Below, in pieces: positions 23,493 through 35,400 of a stretch of 64,000 bases of DNA. Below the pieces are notes generated by a model. The model had not been told where the DNA came from. It saw nothing but the letters and a program-made list of their open reading frames with translations, and ran no database searches. The stretch covers positions 78,276,347-78,340,346 of the forward strand of contig OZ020589.1 of assembly GCA_963971535.1 (NCBI GenBank). The letters are read 5' to 3'. Source of the stretch: Notolepis coatsorum. Taxonomy: Eukaryota > Chordata > Actinopteri > Aulopiformes > Paralepididae. The position numbers and the translations under genes are program-made. The number at the start of each line of letters is the position of its first letter. Position 1 is the stretch's first letter.

Positions 23493-24647
23493 TGTACTGG
23501 CACGCAGCCAATAAGGTATTGATTGATGGAGATGACAATTTTGTGGTGTATGTATAGTGACTTTCCAACCATTGTTAATGGACTTGATAGTAATGGTATC
23601 TTTTGTATGCATTTGTACTCATACAGATTTGAGGGTTTGGATGAAGTTTTGGATGCTTCTTCATTAAAATCAGTTCAAGAAATCAACTTGTGTTTTGCGT
23701 CGTGCCCGAGGATGTCACAGTAAAATCTTACGGTGCTACAGTAAAATCTTAACTGCACGTTAAGTCAAGTTGGAAGCAAGATGGTGCCGCCGGTGTTCGT
23801 CTCATCGCTCGTCATGAAGCAGCGCGTGGAATGGACCACGGTGTAAAGTTTAAACCACAAGATGGCGCCGGTGTTCAAGACAACGTTTATCAACAACAGC
23901 ACCAAGGAATGACGGCATCCGTGTAAAGTTTCAACTCGCTTTCATCACCACTAAAAGGCAACGTTGCATCAAGAGTTATATTTGCAAGAAAAGCCATAAG
24001 GTTGGACACTCAAGAAGAAGTGATCCACAAAGGGTAATATTGTAGATGTACTAACAAGGCAAACAGTTGCACAGAGTTATATAGTTGCAAAAGCCATAAG
24101 GTTGGACACTCAAGAAGAAGTGATTCCACAAAGGGTAATTTTCGTAAATGTATTAGAAGGGTGATAGGAGTGAGTCACAGCTACAAGGTGTCGCCTCTTT
24201 TCCATGTGTTTGATTTGTAACGTTTTGAAACACCGTATTCTTCTGTAGTTTAGATCCCCATTAATGCATGTATTGAAAATAAGAGCCTTGAGGTTAAAAG
24301 TGCAATTTCATTGTTCAACCTTATTTGATACATATAGAGTAAAGGGGAATTCAGCCTACATTAGTTAAACAAGTAATTAGCCTGGTATAAAATAAGTCAA
24401 CCAGCCTAGTTAGTAAAGTCAACTAGCCTGGTATAAAATAGGTCAACCAGCCTAGTTAAGTAAAGTCAACTAGCCTGGTATAAAATAAGTCAACCAGCCT
24501 AGTTAAATAAGTAAACTAGCTTGGTTAATTAAGTCTACATTTATAACTAAGCAATCAATTAAGTAATCACACTTCAAGTAATAATAACAAGGCTTATACA
24601 CTTATTAGTCTTGCATATTAACTTGCCATTTACACATAGTCTTTAAC
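23493..24647. other. non-coding stretch with two small tandem repeats, possible 5' part of the next element
   Basis: No gene. A segment of about 45 bp starting aagccataaggttggacact occurs twice (about 23992 and 24092). A unit of about 48 bp containing agcctggtataaaata is repeated about three times at 24379-24525. The stretch may be the LTR and leader of the coiled-coil element that follows, but I cannot define LTR ends. Confidence 0.4.
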
Positions 24648-26087
24648 ATGTCACGTGAAGGAGAGATTACTGAGCTAGAACAAGAAGATGACACAATAGC
24701 TCCAAAGGAACAGATCATCGAACAGGTTGAAGAGGAACCTAGAAACACTGAAGATTCCCAAGAGCAGCCCGAAAGGTGTAAAGACGGCGACACTGCTGAA
24801 AGGAATACAAGAAAAAGTGGAAGAATCATAACTCTGACAGAGAAGGGCAGAGAGATGCAAGAGAAGAAAATTATAGATCTCCAGCGAAGGTTCCAAGTCG
24901 TATATAAGAGATGGAAAACTACCATGAGAAACGCCAAGGAGATACTATCGCAAGCTGAGACAGGAACTGAGGAACTCCAAACAGTCATCACTGAAATCCG
25001 TGGTTTCCCCACTGACGTCCAGCGCGCATATGAAGAACTACGACAAGTTGACACGCCAGATCAGGAAACCCGTAGGAGAGTCGATCTGTGCTCACAAACA
25101 TCCCAGATCATCTTCAAAAGAGCCTCAAGCCGACTGTATGGAACACCTGAAGATGAAGATGACTATCCTGAAGACAGTACTCTATTCACAGGAAGTAATA
25201 ACTCTTACTTCTCTAACTCAAAGAAGACCTCCGCAAGTTCGAGAGGGTCCACAGCTAGACGCCAAGATGCTGCTGCCGACGTCGCTGCAGGCCAAGCTGT
25301 TCTCAAGCTAACAAAAGAGCAACACCAAGAACATCGAGAAATACAGCGGCTGGAAGACGAAGCTAAAGTACAGATAGCTGAACAAGAAGCAGCAGCTGTC
25401 CAGCGTCGCTTGGAGAGAGAGAAAGATTAGTTGAAAAGAAGAAGGCAGCAAGAGGAAGATGAGTTAAAAAGCAGAATGCAGCTGGAGGAAGAGGAAGCTA
25501 CAATCAAAGCTCATCGCTTGGAGAGAGAGAAAGATGAGTTGAAAAGAAGAAGGCAGCAAGAGGAAGATGAGTTAAAAAGAAGAATGCAACTGGAGGAAGA
25601 GGAAGCTACAATCAAAGCTCAATTGGTATTGCAGCATACAGCCCTCCAAAGAACCCTGGATGAAAGGAAAATAAGGGTACAGCACCTGAAGGATATGAAA
25701 AGTCTAAATGCAGCCCAAGCAAGAATCCAAGTGTACGACCAAGTGGCGACTACAGAAGAAGAAGAAGAAGAGAAGCTAAGCATTGAAGTGGATAGCGAGA
25801 GGAGAGCAATCAACCAAATACCTGCTCCTACAACTCCTCCTTCCCCGTATGTGCTCTCTGCACCAAGAACGGTAGCCCCCCTCCTGGGTGAAAGTACAAC
25901 TCCTCCTTCCCCGTATGTGCTCTCTGCACCAAGAACGGTAGCCCCCCTCCTGGGTGAAAGTACTTCAGAGCTCGTCAGCGTGAGGCGATGTGGAACCCAG
26001 ATCAACAACCGCCTGCGCACAAACACGCAACATGTTTACAATGTCGGCTGGACCCATAGCCCCACTACCCGACGCCAATGTGGATAG
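24648..26087 (+). pseudogene. BEL/Pao-like Gag N-terminal fragment, coiled coil, broken
   Basis: Two consecutive frames encode an acidic start, a conserved-looking block R-K-S-G-R-I-I-T-L-T-E-K-G followed by a predicted helix with L-Q-R-R-F and Y-K-R-W-K, and then a long glutamate/arginine-rich coiled coil with an internal duplication. The C-terminal part has two copies of a 72-bp proline-rich unit (about 25829-25972). The R-x-x-G-R-x-x-x-x-T-E-K-G block before a helical region is, from memory, a feature of fish BEL/Pao Gag proteins, though I cannot confirm it here. There is at least one break and no pol is visible. Fossil. An alternative reading is an unrelated host coiled-coil pseudogene. 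Confidence 0.45.
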
Positions 26088-26941
26088 GAACTAGCCAGCT
26101 GAGCCATAACCCGCCGTTAAGTCCCATCCTGCAGTAGTACAGCTCTACTGCTACACCGCCGAGCTCACGCATCGGCTCCCAGATGGGGACACCGTTCAAC
26201 AGACCCCGCCGGAACACAAAGGTAACGTACCTGGCTAGGCTACCTAGCCACGGCCTACCCTGTTGTCAACCAATTTACCCGTAAAAAGGTAAATAGGACT
26301 CAGCAAAACCCCCACATAGAGCTGAGTTTGATCACCGATTGGATCACAGAGCTGAAAGGTCGCTCACATATGCAACTTAAACACACACACACTCCAGAGT
26401 CGTAGCCGTTATCTCTGTCACTATGTAAACACACACACAGAGTCACACCTCTGTCACAATAAATCACTGTTAGTCCGAGTCGTCAATCGTTACCTAAGAC
26501 ATGTGTAAATATGTTCTTCAACAGGTCAATCTAACAAGCTATGTTTTCACAAGTCCTCTGCCTCAACAAGTGAAAACAGATGTCCTCCATGCTCCATGCC
26601 CAGAAATAAGCGAGCTCTGGACACAGAAAAAAGAAAAAGAAAAATATTTAGCTTTACCTCTGTCATATACACTGTTAGTTTGTCTAAACAGGCTTTTAAA
26701 GAAAATAACTATTTTCTCCAAAAGACTGTTAGACTGTTTAAAAGACTATTAACTATTAACTATTCATCCGATCTTCACAGCCCTGCGCCGTCAATCTCAT
26801 GGGTTCTTTTTGAAGAAATGAGCGGCCCCAGGGACCCATCCAGCAGTCACTTTTAACTAAATAGAGAAATTCAAATTCCTCACCTTCTCTGCCGGCAGAC
26901 TGCTGTTCAGGCCCTGGAGACCGGACTCCCAATATCGTCTG
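26088..26941 (-). other. probable leader of a minus-strand LTR element, no gene
   Basis: The stretch lies on the interior side of the primer site at 26942-26956 when read on the minus strand. No gag frame is recognisable. CA-rich words at about 26380-26450 are microsatellite-like. Confidence 0.35.
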
Positions 26942-27251
26942 CCACGTTGGGCGCCAAATGTAGTGGATTGCCAATGTCTCACACTATAGAATGAAACGAC
27001 TTAAGACAGAGATTGCAGACGGCACAGGTGGATCAGATGAACAGGAGGAGATTGTTTATTCAATGAGTTAACAATGAAGTTTCAACAAGTCCTAACATCA
27101 TAATCTCGGAGGCACTACTTATACTCTTATTCTTGGCATGTTTACAACCATAGGAGGGTCATTTTCCTATTGGTGGGATCTGCAGTCTACTATTCCATTG
27201 GTGGAGATTTAGGGGGTGTGAGTTACATGAGATGTGTTTTTCATTGTGACA
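26942..27251 (-). mobile_element. LTR (minus strand) with lysine-tRNA-type primer site
   Basis: On the minus strand, TGGCGCCCAACGTGG (26942-26956) is a 15-base match to the lysine-tRNA(1,2) primer site used by several retrovirus groups. It lies two bases inside an LTR-like end, CCACTACA, at 26959-26966. The LTR-like stretch beyond it contains an AATAAA signal and a TATAAG box in minus orientation. The outer LTR end is not certain; I placed it at the gtgaca near 27251. The partner LTR and coding part were not found. It is broken. Confidence 0.55.
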
Positions 27252-27578
27252 TCGCAGAAAGCCGAGGGGATTTGAGGTAAAGTTTAAGTGCTCTTTCAAA
27301 TCAGTCAACTGAGTATAAGAGAGACTGGAGTCTCTGACACGGTCAACTGTGAAAACACAAGGGGCCGGTTCATTCGAGCTTGCTGAAGAGTGCTTGAAGA
27401 GTGCTTGCTAATGGACAAATGACATTCTCAGAATATACAAGTGTCAGACATTTCTTGTCTGTTAATAACTCAGGTATTTATCCAGCTGCAATATATAAGT
27501 TTACATATATTGCATTTGGAACCTGGCCAAAATGGTCACTTTCTTTAAACCCATATGTGTTTTTGTAATGACTGGTAT
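27252..27578. other. unassigned spacer
   Basis: No gene and no clear repeat. It may include the outer part of the preceding LTR or an old 3' region of the LINE that follows. Confidence 0.3.
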
Positions 27579-30410
27579 TCATACGTAGATGTAATCTATT
27601 TTATAGGATGTTGGTATATTTATATGGCATTCTGCCACCACATAGGCTGTAGTAAATTTTTTCTGTGTGTCACGCCATATCCGGATCACATGTGTAATAA
27701 GAGGGCCAAATTTCAAGTTGCATTGCTTAATTGATAAGTTGGTGTATACTATATCCTGCAGTCTATGTGGTGCCACTATGTTCTCCTCTAATGGTCTCCA
27801 GGATACAGATGCTTGAGAATCAAACCAGGTGATCAGTGGTCTTAAAGAGAACGCTTTAAAATAGTAGCTGAAGTCTGGAAATGCTAAACCCCCGTCGGCT
27901 TTATTTCTCTGTGCAGTGGATCTTTTTATTCATGGAGGTTTGTTGTTCCAAATAAATGTATATGCGGCGGAGTGTAATTTTTGCCAGTAACCAACAGGGG
28001 GGGGGGGGGGGGTAACGGCAACATCGAGCTGAAAAAGTTGATTCCAGGTAAAACATCCATCTTAACTATTGATGCTCGGGCCTGCACTGAGTTTTTTTAT
28101 TTTGACCACCTGCCGAAGTCGTTTGTGATCCTATCTAGGAATCCGGTATAATTATACTTCACCGTTTGGCATATAGTGGGGAATATTTCAACTCCAAGAC
28201 ATCTAAAGTGTTCTACCATTGGTATATTTACTGGGAGTGAGGTAGCCTTCGCAGTCACATTAAGTGGAAGGAAGGCCGATTTTGGCCAGTTTATCTTAAA
28301 TCCTGATAGATTGCCAAAATCATCTATTAGCTTGAGAAGATGAGGTAGTGAGGTGGTAGGGTTTTGCATGAACATTATTACATCGTCCGCATATAAACTG
28401 ATATGATGCTGTGTGCCCTTAATTGAAATCGGCTCTATGGATTGGGATTGTCTTATATACTGTGCCAAAGGTTCTAGAGATAGAGCAAACAGTCCGGGAC
28501 TAAGAGGACAACCCTGTCTGGACGAACGCGACACAGGGAAGTTTGGGGAGGTGAATTTCCCTGTTATAATCATGGCCGACGAACCTGTGTATAGTACTTT
28601 GATCATATGAATGAATCCGTCTCCTAACCACATCCTTCCAAGTACTGCCCATAAATAAGACCATTCCAGCCTATCAAAGGCCTTCATCGCATCCAAGGAT
28701 AATACAGCTACAGGAGGTACAGCCTCCTTGCTGGCGTCTATCACATGCAGTAACCGTCTAATATTATCCGTGATCAGGCGGCCTCTTATGAAGCCTGTCT
28801 GATCAGGATGAACTAAAGATGTCATATGCTTTTGAAGTCTGATGGCTAGTACCTTAGCGTACAGCTTAATATCGGTTCCGAGGAGGCTTAAGGGTCTATA
28901 ACTACCACATTCGGTGGGGTATTTTTTTTTTAAGGAGGACAGATATGAGTGCCATATTAACGTCCCTGGAGAAGTTCCCCTCTTTGATTGAGTATAAAAT
29001 CATGTCAAGTAATAGGGGTCCAATTACATCCCAACATGAGAGGTACAGTTCTGGTGGGATACCATCCCATCTAGGGGCCTTACCACTTTGCAATTCAGAT
29101 ATAGCCTCCCTAAGTTCCTCTAGTGTAATAGGTGCATCTAACTGTTTAGTGTCTTCCTCTGAAAGTTTAGGTAGGTTAATTTGATCAAGAAATGTATCTA
29201 GTTTATTATGATCGAATACCACTTCTGACTTGTACAGGTTAGAGTAAAACGCACTAAAAGTCTTGTTGATTTTCTTGGGGTCTGTAACAAGTCCCTGTTG
29301 GTCCTTAATAGCGGGTATATCAGCAAATTGTGCATTGGATCGTATCTTCATAGCTAGTAGGTGACTCCGATTGTTGTCTTAAAATGGAGTTAATCTCTTT
29401 TTTTAACACTTTAATTTGAGACTCCAATCGACATGAGTAGCTGCGTTGTAAAGAGGAGAACAACGACGAGTGAAGCGTTTCCAGTTCTACCAATTTGGAT
29501 TGACGTTTCTTGCGGAGGTTGGAGGCAAAGACAGTAATGTTTTCCTTAATAAAACCCTTTACCGATCTCCATAACATTCTGGGGTCTTGTACCGAACCCG
29601 CATTAATCTGCAGGAATTCATTTAGTTTAATGTTGAATTGTAAATTGAATTCAGTGTTTTTCAACAGTGTCGAGTTAAAACGCCATCTTGGGGCTCGGGA
29701 TGTCATTCTACTAAATGAGCCCTTTAGGAGTAAATAGCTGTGATCTGATAGTGCACTGGGTCCCAATTCCACGTCAAAGCTATCAAATAGTCTAGGGGAA
29801 GCAAAAACATAATCTATTCTAGAAAATGTCTTGTGTCTTGCTGAGAAAAAAGAGTACTCTCGGGCCGTTGGGTTGAGTAATCGCCACAGATCATTTACAC
29901 CTGTATCCTTGGCCCAAGCCTGTAATGCATTAGAGGCCTGTTTCTGATCATTGGAAGTGGTGAGATTAGATTTATCAATCAAGGGATCCCAGATGGCATT
30001 AAAATCCGCACCAGTTATAAATGAATACTCAGGGAGATCCAACATTGCTCTAGTGAGTGTAGCGTAGAAGTTAGCGTCGTATAGATTAGGGGCATAAGCC
30101 GCTACCAAAGCGATTTTCCTGTTACTGTAGTCTATCTTAGCAATGCATCAGACCATACGTCCAACAATTTAATATTCAACTTTCATTTCACAACTATGGC
30201 TACACCACGAGATCTAGTTCCAAAAGATGAGTAGCTTATGTTTTGATATATTTTATCCGCCAGCTTTACATTGTCAGCCAATAAAAGGTGCGTTTCGCTT
30301 AAAAGAGCCACATCAACCTGTTTGCTTTTCATCAATGTAAGCACGCTTTTGCATTTATGTTGCATGTTTAGACCCCCAGTATTCCAAATCAATATATTCA
30401 AACTAGCCAT
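27579..30410 (-). pseudogene. LINE ORF2: endonuclease and reverse transcriptase, broken
   Basis: An AP-endonuclease opens with M-A-S-L-N-I-L-I-W-N and contains S-E-T-H, G-A-D-F-N and S-D-H-S-Y-L, the active-site motifs of L1-type nickases. The reverse transcriptase shows P-D-Q-T-G-F-I-R-G-R, S-L-D-A-M-K-A-F-D, S-R-Q-G-C-P-L-S-P and the catalytic Y-A-D-D. The reading is spread over at least four open pieces: 30410-30183, 30108-29320, 29351-28902 and 28825-28097, with the C-terminal block at 27776-27579. The breaks include a stop near 30180, a frame change near 29335 and another near 28900. A run of G at about 28000-28012 also disturbs the frame. In a working element this protein nicks DNA and copies the LINE RNA in place. 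Confidence 0.88.
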
Positions 30411-31421
30411 AATCTAAGCATGTTGCAGTATTCCTGTGTGTAATTCATCTGGAGTAGCGATTCATAAAAGATATATATCCAACTATTGAGGTGCTGTTGA
30501 GCGCCGCGCTTGAGCATGATAACAAACATATAGAAAACACATACATATAATCCCCTATTCCCCCTATTCCCATTTCTCTCCCTCCCTTTAAAGTACACGA
30601 CCAGTCTGCCCAGAACGAGCAATTCATCCTTAACTTTCCTATGCAAATTGCCATAGGATCTAAAACTATCAATTCTACCATTAGTAGAATGTCAACAGTG
30701 GCTTGGCCACTCTCCCGTTAAATAAAAAGGAGATATGAAAATAAAATTAAAATAAAAATATGCCTCAAATATCATAGTATATTCACTTTAACCTTATACG
30801 AACTTGTGTACGTTAAAACCGAAGAATAAAAGAGAGGTATTGGACTAAATTAGAGAAACCTCAAAGAGTAGAGAACATTTACTTAAATCTTAAAAGAACT
30901 TTGCTAAGTTTAAACACCTAGATGAAATAAAATGGAAAAGTAGTGGAGCTATTGCAAAATAATAAAAAGGTTTTAAATACGTATATGCAGTTCGTCCCCC
31001 AAGCCGGGGGTGGGCGATGATCCGCTGTGAAGACTGTTGTTCCTCCGGAGGTGATCTAAGCCGTGTGTATAGTCACAGAGTGTTTTTTAAAGTTCCAGAA
31101 CATTCAATATGTCACAGAACGTTATTAAAGTTCCAGAGTATTCCAATATGTCACAGAACGTTGTTAGAGTTCCAGAATATTCCTATTATGTCAACAACAG
31201 GAAAGTGTACCCACACAGGGAAAACCTCAGGCCCCATACAATGACTTGCATAAAACTCATAGATCTAGCCGGCCCAGATATAGCGAACCATTAAAATAAT
31301 ACGATATCCAGCTTCACATATTAACCTATTTATAAATCAAGGTTACAAAATAAATTTGATGCCGTTTGGTGTTTAAGCCATAACGAAGTGATCAGAAAAG
31401 AAGAAAAAGACTGTATATAGC
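30411..31421 (-). other. long spacer between LINE ORF1 and ORF2
   Basis: There is no coding part. At 31075-31190 a unit of about 38 bp (tgtcacagaacgtt...aaagttccagaat) is repeated about three times. A spacer of about 1 kb is long for an L1 element, so part of it may be a later insertion, but I see no target duplication. Confidence 0.5.
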
Positions 31422-32354
31422 CTATCCTCCACGTAGTGGGTCCTCCATGTAGTCCTCGGCGTCTTCAGGCGAGGAGAGATGGACCCTCTGTCCTTTTTTA
31501 TCAGTGATGGAAAGCTTTGCAGGATACCGCAGTGTGGGCTTGAGACCTTTCCCATAAAGTAGAGACATCACTGATTTGTAACGGGCTCGTAGAATCACAA
31601 CTTCACGGCTGTAATCCTCATAGAAATAAACTGATTCCCTGTTGTATTTCAGAATACCCTTCATCTTCCGTGTCTCCCGAATAATCATATATTTTATTCC
31701 AATTTGACGTAGGCTAGCAATAACCACCCTAGGTTTGTTGTTGCTGTTATTTCGGGATCCAATTCTGTAGCACTGATCCACTTCAGGTAACATAGAGAGG
31801 ATACCCGGTCCCAGAATTTGAAGTAACACTGCCGCAAACGTGACATTGGGTTGTACACAGCTCACTGACTCATCCAGACCCACTATACGAATATTCAATC
31901 TGCGGGACTAGTACTCGAGTTCGCGTATCTTAGCCGTTAGCTTATTGTTGTTTTCCTCTATCTTAGCCGTTAGCTTCTCGTTGAATTCCTCTATGGCTCC
32001 GTCGATCACCTCGAATCTCTGCTTGTGTTCCTCCAAGCAGGCTTCCACTGCTTCAGTACGTTCGATATGTTCAACCGCCGCTGCCCTTAACTCTTCGATT
32101 TTGGATTCGATAGATTCTTTGATAGCGTCAACCTTATCGGATAAGACGTCAACCTTATCGGTTACCCCTTTTATTAGCTTAGCGAGATATGCTGTATCGT
32201 CGGAGGCGGCGGTGGAGGTGGCAGCCTCATCTTTTTTTGTCTCGATATCCCCTGCTCTGCTACGCACGAAACCCGGATCCAGATTCAGGTCGTCTGCAAT
32301 TGATTTAGCAACCGGTCCTTTATTCTTTGGTGGCATCTTGATTCTTTCAGTCAA
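31422..32354 (-). pseudogene. LINE ORF1 protein, one in-frame stop
   Basis: About 310 codons. The N-terminal half is basic and then a coiled coil rich in K-I-E-E and K-L-T-A-K-I repeats (about residues 55-148). The second half has S-R-R-L-N-I-R-I-V-G-L, the start of the RNA-recognition fold, and later R-I-G-S and K-P-R-V-V-I-A, then a C-terminal domain. This is the L1 ORF1p plan: a trimeric RNA chaperone that packages LINE RNA. A TAG at 31905-31907 interrupts the frame between coil and RNA-binding fold; the reading frame otherwise holds. Confidence 0.85.
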
Positions 32355-32429
32355 TATAGTTAGTTGAAAATCTCAGTTGATATATACGTTAGGTTTAAAC
32401 GCATTGGTGGTGTAAAAAGAGGCTTTTAA

Positions 32430-33361
32430 CACTTTAACTGCCACACACGAGTTTTCTCGGGTTTATATTTATGTGGTTGAAAGCCACTCACGAGATTTCT
32501 CGGATTTTTTTTTTTTATTTTTTTTATCGATCTGAAATCATATTGCATCACGCGAGCCTACCCGAGTATACACGAGCACCGCCGGAGATTATATGTGGAA
32601 AAAAGCGCCCCCTATCGTCTTTCAGATGACATAAGGGATTTTGGAATGGACTCAATGAAAATGGATGGGGAAAAAAATCCGGTACTCCACATTTTCCAGT
32701 CCACTGATCCAGCCGGGGTTACCACAGTTCATCCTGGAGACTCTGAGCCCCGCTGATCATGGAGTACTACTGTATCGCGTTGGATCTATACACTTATCGA
32801 TTTTTTCGAATGGTGATCAGGAATTGGAATATACCAGTTGGATACCATCTGATGTCATGTTATGTTATCAGTGTTAGGATAATCAGAAAAATTTTGATGA
32901 AGTTATAAGCTGTTTTGTGAAATGGGCTCTTTCGGTTTCACTGTAAAAGTCCTAGAGGAAATCAACGCGGCGATTATCCGTGCGCGGCCCGAATGTGCTT
33001 GCGTGCACGTATAATATTGATCATCTAGCGTTTATTTGAAAACGATTCATAAAAAGGCCGACGAATATCAACGTTGTGGAATATTCCAGTAAAAGACGAT
33101 TTTCATAGAATGGTCCAGAATGGGCTGTTTTTTTTATCTCAAAACAGGTGCTTTTCTAAATGCTCTGAAACGGAAATGACGCGATAAAAAACCAATCTGC
33201 CTCGACAGCACTGACTGGAAAATAGTCTTTGATAATGCGATGGGCAGATTAGACACATAGCCATAATTTAAAACATAGATTAGGCGATATTAACGTTAAC
33301 ATTGGCGCCGATGGTGGCATTCAGGGGGTAAAAAGGAAAACCCGGCGTGGCACTCAAAGTG
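32430..33361. mobile_element. piggyBac-type MITE inserted in the LINE 5' region
   Basis: TTAA occurs on both sides (32426-32429 and 33362-33365), with terminal inverted repeats CACTTTAACTGCCAC and GTGGCACTCAAAGTG. TTAA duplication is the piggyBac signature. Flanks read 'cttttaa' and 'ttaaaagc', and both belong to the LINE 5' region. The interior of about 930 bp has no transposase frame. Confidence 0.8.
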
Positions 33362-33689
33362 TTAAAAGCAAAATAAAAATAACGGGAGAGGAGCTGATTA
33401 CCACAGCGACCTACTCCATTCTCGAGCTAAACCGGAAGTCTACCCATTTCCTTTCTGTGTGTTCAGTAGAAGGCTATCCAGCTGCAAGCTACCACAAATT
33501 AATGTAAGGGGATGCGGACCACCTAAAACTCTGGGAGAGGTGTTGAAACTACTGAAACTGTTTAACTATGCCTTTAAGTTTGAGGTGTGGTCCCTTTGAG
33601 TGGGTGGGGATTTGGGGTTTACATGTACTGTATGTATATATGTATGTATGCATGTGTTTTTTTTGTTTATGTGTGTGTGCATATATATA

Positions 33690-33860
33690 TGCACTCACTC
33701 CACTCCACCCAAGGCATCCGGGTCAATCGGCACCATTGTAACGGTTGTGACAACGTCACCTTAAATTTCGATGCCTCGAGTGGGAGTTGAACCCCGGTCT
33801 CCCGCACCGGGGCCGACATCACAAACCGCTGCGCCAAGAAAGGATATCCCTCCTAAGCGC
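33690..33860 (-). mobile_element. tRNA-headed SINE
   Basis: On the minus strand, a pol III A box TTGGCGCAGCGG and a B box GGGTTCAACTCCC are correctly spaced in a tRNA-like head at about 33845-33785. The rest runs toward 33690. It is a SINE head rather than a tRNA gene because the acceptor stem does not close. Confidence 0.6.
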
Positions 33861-34369
33861 TCAGTCTATGCGTCTTTTGAGGATGTGAGAGTGAGTTTAA
33901 CCCATAGCACCGCTACTCACCCCAGCCCTTCTTGACTGCGCTATATATATATGTGGCTATAGGGAAGTCAGTGTTTCAACATGAACTTGAACTTACAGGG
34001 GACAAATCTTACTGCTAGGAACTTCTGTAACACTCTGACTGCAATAACCCACAAGTGCGACACAGAAACGATCAGGTATTAATTCAAAGTTCACAAGATT
34101 TTTTCCAATAGCAGGCAGAGGGTTGGAACCAGGAGATCAATCAGAGAAGGCAAACCTAACCAACAGGGTTCAGGTAGAGGTTGAGACGGGAAGGTTCAGG
34201 AAGTGCTGGAAAGCTTAGCGTAACACAGAAAATATAAAAATGTGAAAATATACCAAATTAAAATATACCTACGGTATATGAAATATTGCTTCATTAGTGT
34301 GATTAATGACTAGTCCATGTTATGAAGAAACATGTGCCTGTTCATTCCCTTTGCCAGGTGACAGATATC
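33861..34369. other. spacer, nothing recognised
   Basis: AT-rich, with a short (AT)n near 33940. No gene or bounded repeat was found. Confidence 0.3.
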
Positions 34370-35030
<661 letters not shown>

Positions 35031-35041
35031 TGAAGAACTGA

Positions 35042-35104
<63 letters not shown>

Positions 35105-35400
35105 AACTTTATTAACAGATTGCAGAATGGGTACAATACAGTACGGCTCAATACAAACAATTGTTAAGAGGATGCAGACCAGAAAAAGACTTTCGTCTTG
35201 TTTACATCAGGGTCCCCCATTTTCAATTCATCCAGACATTTATGACATACATGACATACAGATATACAGTACTGTTTCATCAAGACATTTATGACATACA
35301 AGACATAGAAATATACAGTACTGTTTAAGAGAAAGAGATCATAAAAAAATATATATATACATTCGAAGGGGAAGAAATTTGCGTTTAACACATCTCTTTC
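35042..35400 (-). mobile_element. LINE 3' tail with (ATCA)n, tail-to-tail with the previous LINE
   Basis: A (GATT)n tract at 35042-35101 is the 3' tail of a minus-strand insertion whose unique part (35101-35260) matches 6151-6290. It lies directly after the + strand LINE fragment, so the two meet tail to tail. Confidence 0.7.

Larger units (their letters stand above)
27579..33450 (-). mobile_element. L1/Tx1-type LINE, minus strand, decayed, 3' end missing
   Basis: On the minus strand the order is a 5' region (about 33450-32355, interrupted by a MITE), ORF1 (32354-31422), a spacer of about 1 kb, and ORF2 with endonuclease and reverse transcriptase (30410-27579). This is the plan of an L1-clade element such as the fish Swimmer group. 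ORF2 reads toward the L1-typical I-T-H-V-I-R-I-W-R block at about 27680 and then loses similarity near 27600, so the 3' end seems replaced or truncated. Several stops and frameshifts are present in both ORFs. Confidence 0.85.

Noticed and set aside
33785-33850. tRNA gene on the minus strand
   Set aside because: A and B boxes are present, but the stems do not close and a SINE body follows. The same applies to the heads near 46130 and 56120.
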